64,000 bases of DNA from Bdellovibrionales bacterium (GTDB lineage Bacteria; Bdellovibrionota; Bdellovibrionia; Bdellovibrionales; JAKFYE01): the NCBI GenBank assembly GCA_021731045.1, contig JAKFYE010000005.1, positions 43,137-107,136 on the forward strand, given 5' to 3'. Position numbers and translations under genes: made by a program. Below the pieces are notes generated by a model. That model saw only the letters and a program-made list of their open reading frames with translations, did no database searches and was not told the DNA's origin. The first letter of the stretch is position 1, and every line of letters begins with the position of its first letter. Of this stretch, positions 58,224 to 64,000 are shown in pieces.

Positions 58224-58251
58224 TTGCGCGTGCGAGAAGACTTGTTAGTAT
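58224..58251 (+). promoter_or_regulatory. Candidate sigma-70-type promoter of the metzincin operon
   Basis: TTGCGC (58224-58229), 16-bp spacer, TAGTAT (58246-58251), 55 bp upstream of the first start codon. Weak match, read by eye. Confidence 0.3.
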
Positions 58252-58306
58252 CGAAGGTGACACGGTTCGAGTGAGTGCAGATAAACTTCAGATAAGTAAT
58301 TAATTT

Positions 58307-58795
58307 ATGCGAGTAATAATATTTTTAACCGTACTTTTCACGTCTACGTACTCAGAAGCCTCTATTGATTTTGGCTTAGGCACTTCTAGTTTTACATATG
58401 GTAGAGCTGTTCCTAGTCTTAATGTCTCCGTTGAGTCAGCTCTGTGGGGTCTTACATATCAAAGTGAAGGCGTACAAACTCCAATTTATGCACAAAACGC
58501 TTGGACAGTTTCTGGGTATCGTATCGTTCAAGCTGATAAATTTAGTCTCGGAGATCTGTCGATCGGCGCGGGATTGGGAGCCTCGTACATAGTAAGATCT
58601 TACCGCAGTTCGCTGACGGCAAAAGAAGAGAGGGTTTCAGAATATGTTATAGGCCCATATTTTTGTGCCAAGTATGAAATTGGATTTTTTTTCATAGGGT
58701 TTAATACTTTACTCGGTATTACCTCTCAAATTCAGGAGCATGTTCTTTTAAACTTCCAAGATATGTCGCATATTACTTTGGGAATTACTTTATGA
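58307..58795 (+). CDS. Small exported beta-rich protein, possible outer-membrane barrel
   Basis: 162 residues with a signal peptide (IIFLTVLFTSTYSEA). The mature part alternates hydrophobic and polar residues, is rich in Gly, Ser and Tyr, and ends in HITLGITL, a plausible barrel C-terminus. No family recognised. First of three genes joined by ATGA overlaps, the third encoding a metzincin-like protease. Confidence 0.68.
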   Translation: MRVIIFLTVLFTSTYSEASIDFGLGTSSFTYGRAVPSLNVSVESALWGLTYQSEGVQTPIYAQNAWTVSGYRIVQADKFSLGDLSIGAGLGASYIVRSYRSSLTAKEERVSEYVIGPYFCAKYEIGFFFIGFNTLLGITSQIQEHVLLNFQDMSHITLGITL

Positions 58796-59175
58796 GGCTT
58801 TTAATTTTTATAGCACTGATTTTTACTTGTGTTCAGTCCCAAGCCAAACCGATTGAAAGTACGATTGGTCACGTTTATTTTGGAGTTGGCCCCAACTTTA
58901 ATATGCGTGGAAATATTAGAATTGGATTTAGCAGCGTTGAGTTAGGATTAGTTCAGGGGGCTGGTATAGGTCTCATGTATGTCCATAGAACTGCGACGCC
59001 GTTTTTTTATCAAGTGGGTGCACTGTTTTCTGATGGTGGTGGTGTCATTGGCGGTGGAGGAATGGAATGGGATACCTTTTCATTCTTTAGATTTCGCACA
59101 GATGTCACAGTTAAAACGAATGTGTCGTTTGAAACAGAGGGCTACGTAAGCATAGGCGGAGTTTTTATATTATGA
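58792..59175 (+). CDS. Small exported glycine-rich beta protein
   Basis: 127 residues with a signal peptide (LLIFIALIFTCVQSQA). The mature part is strand-rich with FGVGPNF, GVIGGGGMEW and a terminal VSIGGVFIL, like a small barrel or a lipocalin-sized beta fold. It resembles the upstream protein in style, but I cannot show homology. Overlaps both neighbours by 4 nt (ATGA). Confidence 0.68.
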   Translation: MRLLIFIALIFTCVQSQAKPIESTIGHVYFGVGPNFNMRGNIRIGFSSVELGLVQGAGIGLMYVHRTATPFFYQVGALFSDGGGVIGGGGMEWDTFSFFRFRTDVTVKTNVSFETEGYVSIGGVFIL

Positions 59176-59870
59176 GCAAAAGCTTAAGAATACTCACTTG
59201 GATGTGCATGCTCTCTTTTTCATTTGGCTTTAGAGTTACAAACAAAAGATGGGATATTTCTCCTAGCGACCCAACTCTTTGGATCAAAGTATGCCCCGGT
59301 AGCGTGACGACAATTAATGAAAATGATATTGGCGGAGGAGATGTGCTGGCAGGAGTTGCGGGCCTTACATTTCGTCAGGTGCTGCAAAGTGTGGTAGATG
59401 ACTATAATAACGTTTCTACTTCTTATGTAAGGCTAGCCATATATCCGACTGATCCTAATAACCCAGGAACTCCTGTGGCGGGTGATTCTACATTTACAAT
59501 TGAAAAAGCAGGAAAACGAACGATTGAAATTTGTTTTGAAGAAATGGACGTGTCTAAAGGTTTGTCTGGAGGTTTCGCAACACTTGAGTCTGAAGGAAAA
59601 CACTATATATCATGCAAAATCGAAGTGCGGCCAAGCCATTTAGAAAAAGCCGCATTCTTGACTCATATTATAGCTCATGAAGTAGGACATTGTTTAAGCC
59701 TCATGCATCCACAAGAAGCTTCTAATTCTGTGATGTCTTATTTTGGAAACAAAAAACTGCGTTTGCAGTACGATGATTATGCAGGCCTGACGTTTGCCTA
59801 TCCAGAAAACGAGGACTATGCAAAAGAAGTCAGTACATTCGGCCTTATGGGATGCTCTCCTCGAAACTAA
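59172..59870 (+). CDS. Metzincin-like zinc metalloprotease
   Basis: 232 residues. A hydrophobic N-terminus (about 6-20) probably exports it. The zinc site is HEVGHCLSLMH at residues 169-179, the metzincin HExxHxxxxxH pattern, with Ser where the family's glycine normally sits. A Met-turn SVMSY follows at 187-191. The order and spacing fit matrixin-type (M10) proteases. The ATGA overlap links it to two small exported beta proteins, possibly a secretion or substrate partner; that is inference. Confidence 0.82.
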   Translation: MSKSLRILTWMCMLSFSFGFRVTNKRWDISPSDPTLWIKVCPGSVTTINENDIGGGDVLAGVAGLTFRQVLQSVVDDYNNVSTSYVRLAIYPTDPNNPGTPVAGDSTFTIEKAGKRTIEICFEEMDVSKGLSGGFATLESEGKHYISCKIEVRPSHLEKAAFLTHIIAHEVGHCLSLMHPQEASNSVMSYFGNKKLRLQYDDYAGLTFAYPENEDYAKEVSTFGLMGCSPRN

Positions 59871-60040
59871 ATTGAAAATAAACTCGCACAGAGCTTATAG
59901 ATTTAAAAACTGTAGAACCAAATTTTATAGATTGAGATGTCTGTGCTTGAAAGCTTCGCCGGTGGAGGTGATATTCATCTCGGGCATCCTTGCCGACGGC
60001 TCCTTCCCTTGATCCTTCGGACTCGCGCGCGAGTGAGTTT
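59871..60040. other. Spacer between the metzincin gene and a broken four-helix-bundle gene
   Basis: 170 bp without an ORF. The perfect palindrome ACTCGCGCGCGAGT lies at 60021-60034 in a GC-richer patch. Nothing else was recognised. Confidence 0.5.
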
Positions 60041-60321
60041 TTAAAGATGTGCTCCCAAAAGGTCCGCAACCTTTCGAAGTTGGTCGTCCTTAACTTCTTC
60101 TAAATCTAGAATTGTGAGAGATTCGCGAAATGATCCACATAAGCAATTTCGTAGAAGCGTGCCTTTTCTTTATTGGACTGCTTGGCATTTCCTTCTGAGA
60201 GGTTAAGAGCCACAGAAGATGCTGATCGATGAAATTGGTCGTTGAGATATGAGGACAGTTTAATTTTTCGAGATAGTTGGTAATACTCTTTGGCCAAATC
60301 GAGTGTTCGGTATGCGTTCAT
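60041..60321 (-). pseudogene. Frameshifted four-helix-bundle (S23/IVP-type) protein gene
   Basis: The gene starts at ATG 60321 with GGAG 6 nt upstream: NAYRTLDLAKEYYQLSRK, then QFHRSASSVALNLSEGNAKQ, then RFYEIA. This is the four-helix-bundle family often found inside 23S rRNA intervening sequences or alone. The frame shifts near 60134-60142: the read frame then gives YVDHFANLSQF and stops. The next frame continues correctly with GSFRESLTILDLEEVKDDQL up to TAA at 60041, the expected family C-terminus. So a small indel broke an otherwise intact gene. It could also be a sequencing error. Confidence 0.8.
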
Positions 60322-60595
60322 TGTTTTCTCCATTTTTTGTTTGGAGAGATTGATTGCAAACCATGTATGAGGTTGAAAATGATCCTAAAAGGGGAGCTGG
60401 ACAATTTAGTATACGGTATTCGTCTGAATTCAGAATACTGAATTTTAATGGCGGGCACGAGTAGATGAGTTTATAACTCAATGCCTCGTATTTTCGGTCT
60501 AAGTGGTCCTTAATCTTTTAAAATTGGTGGAAGACAAGACAATTTCAAACTGAATAGTTAATTGCCTCACCCGAGACCGCAAGTTAAGATAGGCT
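60322..60595. other. Spacer with repeats before the aspartyl protease gene
   Basis: It holds a GAATTCAGAA word (60426-60435), a 15-bp word shared with 61847-61861 (60440-60454) and the second palindromic repeat copy. No gene was seen. Confidence 0.5.
60440..60485. repeat. Palindromic repeat copy 2 plus a shared 15-mer
   Basis: GAATTTTAATGGCGG (60440-60454) is repeated exactly at 61847-61861. Directly after it, GCACGAGT-n-GA-n-GAGTTTATAA ... TGCC (60455-60485) matches the repeat at 58013-58043 with some changes. Confidence 0.55.
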
Positions 60596-61498
60596 ATGAA
60601 TATTCAAATAGTCCTTATAACAACTCTGATCGCTTTATGTTCATGCTCCACAATTGACACTGATCACTCCAAAAACGATAGGAGTCATATGCTTCCTTTT
60701 GATTATGTAGACAAGAGTTTCATCGCTGTTCCTGTTACCGTTGACGGGCTAATAACAAAAAAATTTATTGTCGACACAGGTGCAGGGATATCAGTCATAT
60801 CAAAAAGACTTTGTGAGCAATTGAACTGTAAAATCGCGCAGCGTTTTTCGGGCAAACGAATGTCTGGACAATCTATTGAGGTACCTCTTGCGTACATCAA
60901 GTCCCTAGCCATAGGAGAACTTAGCCAGTCAAATGTAGTGGTTGGGGTGTTTGATATGAACGTTTTAATGCCAGGGACGGATATCGAAGGGATGATCTCT
61001 TTGAATATGTTTAAAGATACGCCTGTGTCTTTTGACTATAAGAACAAAGTTTTGATTTTTGAATCAGCAGCGTCGCTTGCGGAGCGAACACAAAAAGGTC
61101 TTGAGGTACCGGTCAAATTAGATATTCAGGGGCCATCTCTAGGAATATTCTTACCGCTTGTATTACCAACTGGCGAAAAAGTTTCAATGGAAGTCGATAC
61201 AGGCAGCCAGGCGTTAATACTTCATGAGCGTTACATGAAATCACTTAAAATTTCGGCGACGAGTCCAAAAGTCAAAAAACGTGAAGGTAAAGATGAAACT
61301 GGACATGCATTTGTTAGATATTTTACTTCGGTTAATGGCGCGGTTAAGTTAAACGGAAACGATGATTTCTCGACAACTGACAATGAAGTCATGTTTCAGA
61401 AAATTATTTATGACGGATTGGTCGGTCATTATTTTTTACGTCAGTTCTTGGTGACCTATGATTTGTCGAACCATCGAATGATCTTCGCAAAATATTAA
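60596..61498 (+). CDS. Two-lobed retropepsin-like aspartyl protease lipoprotein
   Basis: 300 residues with a lipoprotein signal peptide ending LCSC (Cys near 17). Two DTG active-site motifs occur, DTGAG at residues 60-64 and DTGSQ at 201-205, each preceded by a hydrophobic strand (FIV and MEV). Each half has the retropepsin-like layout with a later hydrophobic-Gly region (GMISLNMF, GLVGHYFL). So one chain could form the active site that retroviral-type proteases build from two. Probably anchored to a periplasmic or outer membrane face. Substrate unknown. Confidence 0.82.
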   Translation: MNIQIVLITTLIALCSCSTIDTDHSKNDRSHMLPFDYVDKSFIAVPVTVDGLITKKFIVDTGAGISVISKRLCEQLNCKIAQRFSGKRMSGQSIEVPLAYIKSLAIGELSQSNVVVGVFDMNVLMPGTDIEGMISLNMFKDTPVSFDYKNKVLIFESAASLAERTQKGLEVPVKLDIQGPSLGIFLPLVLPTGEKVSMEVDTGSQALILHERYMKSLKISATSPKVKKREGKDETGHAFVRYFTSVNGAVKLNGNDDFSTTDNEVMFQKIIYDGLVGHYFLRQFLVTYDLSNHRMIFAKY

Positions 61499-61673
61499 GA
61501 ACCGTAGAGCCTTAAAAGGATTTAAGTGCCGCAGGCCGAAGAAGAGTCTCGAACCGCTTGTAACTACGCAATAGCATGCTTCGGCATTCAAATCGCATAT
61601 GGTCGATAAAACTAATGTCGGCCCAAATAAAATCAATAACTTGCATGGCTAAACTTGTAAAATTGGTGTTTTT

Positions 61674-61937
61674 ATGAAGTCCGAAGAACTGGAATATAGT
61701 AAAACTAAAATAGATCGAGCCGGAGAGCTTACCATGCGATGGCGCTCGACACTTTTGCGACAGTATTATGACAGAGAATTCAGAAAGATTTCTGATTCTG
61801 AATTCTGTTCTGCATCCGGGATACAGTTAACCGTATCCTGGATACGGAATTTTAATGGCGGATACGGCACATCCTCCCAAGACACACACAATTTCAGTAA
61901 CTTACTAAAAGATGTGCCATTTGTGTGTCTAAATTGA
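61674..61937 (+). pseudogene. Possible N-terminal fragment of a RelA/SpoT-like protein gene
   Basis: The frame begins EELEYSKTKIDRAGE, which resembles the start of RelA/SpoT-domain proteins (EYSKxxIxRAGE), then RWRSTLLRQYYD. It then runs into palindrome-rich, repeat-like sequence (61776-61861) and stops after 87 residues, with no synthetase domain. So it looks like a truncated remnant. The match is short and read by eye. Confidence 0.3.
61776..61861. repeat. Palindrome-rich repeat
   Basis: GAATTCAGAA (61776-61785), TCTGATTCTGAATTCTG, the inverted repeat CCGTATC-CTG-GATACGG (61831-61847) and the 15-mer GAATTTTAATGGCGG (61847-61861) shared with 60440-60454. A decayed small element is possible. 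Confidence 0.5.
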
Positions 61938-62069
61938 GAGACGTCCGGTGATGTGAAGCAAGTACTGTGAGCTCACTCGAGGGCCAAAGCGAGGGAATTG
62001 AATGCAACCTAAGATCATGAACTCTACGGTCTCTCGACATTATACCAATCAAGAAGTAAGTGTTTTTGG

Positions 62070-62918
62070 TTAGTCGATAACGGTAACACCAAAGACATCT
62101 ACATTCTTAGAGATCCCTAAGTTCGATCTAGACACTGTTTCGAGCCCAAAATTAGTTAAATCAATTTTCTCTAATTTCGGAAGATTTCCAAAAACCTTAT
62201 TCTCAAAATAGAATGGGGGTAGGTGCGCATTCGAAACAGGATGGGTATGTGAAAAGTCAATAATCCTCAAGTTTGAAAGTCCGGCCATTGCAGCTTTAGT
62301 AAGATAGACTCTCGAATATGTAGAATCATATCCTCCATTAACCCCGAGTCGGGTATGCCTCATGCTAAGTTTAGTTAACGAATTTAATCCCTTGAATGAT
62401 TCTGGTTCGATAACAACTGATGAGTTATCTAAATACAAACTTTCGAGCTGAGAAAGATTCCTAAATAGATTTGCCCTTAATACATATGCATTTCCGGTAT
62501 TTCTAAGGAGTAGCGTTTTTAATGACGTCAATTCATCGAAAACACCAACTTCGATTCTGTAAAAGTCATTGTAATCCAAATCGAGCGTAACTAATGACGG
62601 GATTTTCCCAAACGTCGAATCACGTAAGATGACTTCCTTACCACTAAACTGAACTAAGAGACGGCTTAACGAAGCTAAGCCCTCAAAATCACTGCTGTCC
62701 ACATGATAGATATTTGTGATTTCAATTAAATTGACCTTCTTGGCCATTTCTTCAGCCGAAACGTTATTACAAGTGGCTTTAGGCGCATTAAAACTGAGTG
62801 CTTGAAGAACTCGCTCAACTACAGATCCATTTCTGTCACAAATATTTAGTGTTGAATCTGCAAACGCGGCGGATAAAAAAATGAAACCGGTGAACTGCAC
62901 TTTTAAAAATAAATTCAT
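62070..62918 (-). CDS. Secreted leucine-rich-repeat protein
   Basis: 282 residues with a signal peptide (FTGFIFLSAAFA). Leucine-rich repeats fill about 85-265: LASLSRLLVQFSG, then IPSLVTLDLDYNDF, LTSLKTLLLRNTG, LSQLESLYLDNS, LNSLTKLSMRHT, LSNLRIIDFSHT and LPKLEKIDLTNFG. The N-terminal mature part has three cysteines as a possible cap. LRR proteins bind proteins; in a predatory bacterium, prey binding is one idea, unproven. AGGGGAT lies before the ATG. Confidence 0.85.
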   Translation of the reverse strand: MNLFLKVQFTGFIFLSAAFADSTLNICDRNGSVVERVLQALSFNAPKATCNNVSAEEMAKKVNLIEITNIYHVDSSDFEGLASLSRLLVQFSGKEVILRDSTFGKIPSLVTLDLDYNDFYRIEVGVFDELTSLKTLLLRNTGNAYVLRANLFRNLSQLESLYLDNSSVVIEPESFKGLNSLTKLSMRHTRLGVNGGYDSTYSRVYLTKAAMAGLSNLRIIDFSHTHPVSNAHLPPFYFENKVFGNLPKLEKIDLTNFGLETVSRSNLGISKNVDVFGVTVID

Positions 62919-63342
62919 TTTGATCCCCTGACCTTAGCATTCGATATTTGCGACGAAACATATCTGACGTAACTAGACTTTGTCCAGGGCTGACTAGAAC
63001 CCAATCAATAGCGGGTGCTGTTTGGCCGGCAGTCATGTGGGGCGGGTGCCAACGATATTGAACTCTGGACCATAGAAAGAGCCTTTCGAATCAAAAGCAG
63101 AGAACCTTTGGAATTCAAGAGTTCAAGTTTCCCAAATTGTTATTGCTATGCGTCCCGCGACGTCGCAAATGTAATTGTTTTTCATTCTAGAGTTGGCTTA
63201 TTCAAACTCGCTAAGAAGTTTTCTGAAGATGTCGACTGATAAGATGGACGTCGGTAACATCGATACCTAGTGGTTTATTTACCCAACTAATTACCATTAG
63301 GTGGAGGCCACTTTCTGAGAGGGATGAATTACGGTCCACCAT
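62919..63342. other. Spacer between two minus-strand secreted-protein genes
   Basis: 424 bp. A 74-codon plus-strand frame (63015-63239) lacks a ribosome-binding site and protein-like composition and is not called. No repeat or RNA was recognised. A promoter for the LRR gene is expected here. Confidence 0.45.
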
Positions 63343-63738
63343 TTAATAATTGTTATAGTAGCAATCAAAATTTACAAGTGGGTTTCCAGAGCCGCTCTCT
63401 GAAGTGTCATAAATAGTGATACTAGGATTTTTATTTAGGCCAATACCGCCAGTTAGTTCCCCGATCTTCGCAGAGCTATTCAAATAATGGATTGTCGCTT
63501 TCACCTTACCATTTGATTCATCGTAATCTGCATAGAAACTAATGTCTCCAATGACTTTAAACTTTCCAACAACCTCCTCAAATTTTGCATATAAGCTAAT
63601 AGAAGAACTTGGATGAGATGCTTGCGCGACAACCACATGTTCGCCCGAGGTAAGGTCTGTTAAGGAACAGCTTACACTCCTGCCCAGCGCATGTTGATTG
63701 AAACCTAATGCAATTATCGACAGTAAAACATATTTCAC
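63343..63738 (-). CDS. Small secreted protein, unknown
   Basis: 131 residues with GTG start and GGGCGGGA upstream. A signal peptide (YVLLSIIALGFNQHALG) precedes a beta-rich mature domain with two cysteines (SVSCSLTD near 24 and NFDCYYN near 127), which may pair. No family recognised. Same strand as the LRR gene but separated by 424 bp. Confidence 0.75.
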   Translation of the reverse strand: MKYVLLSIIALGFNQHALGRSVSCSLTDLTSGEHVVVAQASHPSSSISLYAKFEEVVGKFKVIGDISFYADYDESNGKVKATIHYLNSSAKIGELTGGIGLNKNPSITIYDTSESGSGNPLVNFDCYYNNY

Positions 63739-63995
63739 GATTCCCGCCCTTTTCCTAAATGTTTGGGCGCAGACTACATGACCGTAACGGCGAATGCACT
63801 TTTTTATGATAATGGTCGCGAATAAAACCTAATATCTTTTGACCGATTGAGGATCGGAAAGACAAAGTAGAACCGGCTCTTCTCGGTTGATGGTGGAATG
63901 CTGGGCGTTAGTCTCTGAATAAAGGGATCCAATCAAATTCAAGAACTTCTTAGAATTTTAGTGTCTGACGCTGAAATTTAAAAAGGAGTTATCTG

Positions 63996-64000
63996 ATGGA
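63996..64000 (+). CDS. Start of a gene cut by the window end
   Basis: ATG at 63996 lies 7 nt after AAAGGAG, a good ribosome-binding site. Only five bases are in the window, so the product cannot be named. Confidence 0.5.

Larger units (their letters stand above)
57968..58306. other. Spacer before the metzincin operon
   Basis: 339 bp with no ORF. It holds a diverged palindromic repeat (58013-58043, listed below), a short hairpin AATGC/GCATT at 58200-58217 and a candidate promoter at 58224-58251. Confidence 0.5.

Noticed and set aside
59794..60012. 72-codon plus-strand frame overlapping the metzincin 3' end
   Set aside because: Mostly inside the metzincin gene in another frame, no start signal.
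60041..60321. Diversity-generating retroelement suggested by an Avd-like four-helix protein
   Set aside because: No reverse transcriptase, template repeat or variable C-type-lectin gene was seen in the window.
63015..63239. 74-codon plus-strand frame in the LRR spacer
   Set aside because: No ribosome-binding site, no recognisable motif, low-quality composition.

Overview
The window reads as chromosome from a Bdellovibrio-like predatory bacterium or a close relative (Bdellovibrionota). This is inferred from sequence, not from a search. The strongest single clue is a 64-residue histone-fold protein (32203-32397) that looks like the bacterial histone known from Bdellovibrio bacteriovorus. It is supported by a moderately AT-rich base composition, many secreted proteins and lipoproteins, and a Gram-negative envelope set (surA-like genes, an LptM-like lipoprotein, lytic transglycosylase). 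No phage, IS element, CRISPR array, rRNA or tRNA was seen.

Layout. 1-1.7 kb: a protein with a degenerate receiver-like domain. 1.7-11.8 kb: one long minus-strand run, read etfB-etfA-DUF374 acyltransferase-three PpiC/SurA-type foldases-pdxA-phosphomannomutase-uvrA. 11.8-12.1 kb: a divergent spacer with three DnaA-box-like sites. 12.1-18.8 kb: a small protein, an alpha/beta hydrolase and an FHA protein, then rpsF-DUF2232-rplI-dnaB (without rpsR), then queE and a Fis-type regulator. 18.9-26.5 kb: ftsK, a TPR protein, lptM-like-dapF-dapA-dapB, a degenerate folK homologue, a transaldolase-like gene and a lipoprotein, many joined by ATGA overlaps. 26.5-34.6 kb: a large surface-type protein, a lytic transglycosylase, a membrane metallophosphoesterase, the histone and ligA. 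34.7-39.2 kb: gatC-gatA-gatB-ppx-DUF192. 39.3-42 kb: a LysM lipoprotein with a second membrane anchor, a PilZ protein and a lipoprotein. 42.3-47.7 kb: rho, rpmE, prfA, prmC, murA, with another DnaA-box-like cluster before rpmE. 47.9-55.8 kb: a large TPR protein, serS, and a three-gene surface glycan module.

55.8-64 kb is different in character. It has short secreted or membrane proteins, a three-gene operon ending in a metzincin-like protease, a two-lobed aspartyl protease lipoprotein, a secreted LRR protein, a frameshifted four-helix-bundle gene, a probable RelA/SpoT-like fragment and short palindromic repeats. It is the accessory part of the window and the best place for undescribed biology.

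Together the genes serve replication and repair (dnaB, ligA, uvrA, ftsK, histone), translation (S6, L9, L31, GatCAB, RF1, PrmC, SerRS), cell wall precursors and remodelling (dapFAB, murA, lytic transglycosylase) and outer-membrane biogenesis. Start sites were refined by ribosome-binding sites and overlaps where these were visible. All functional calls are from motifs recognised by eye.
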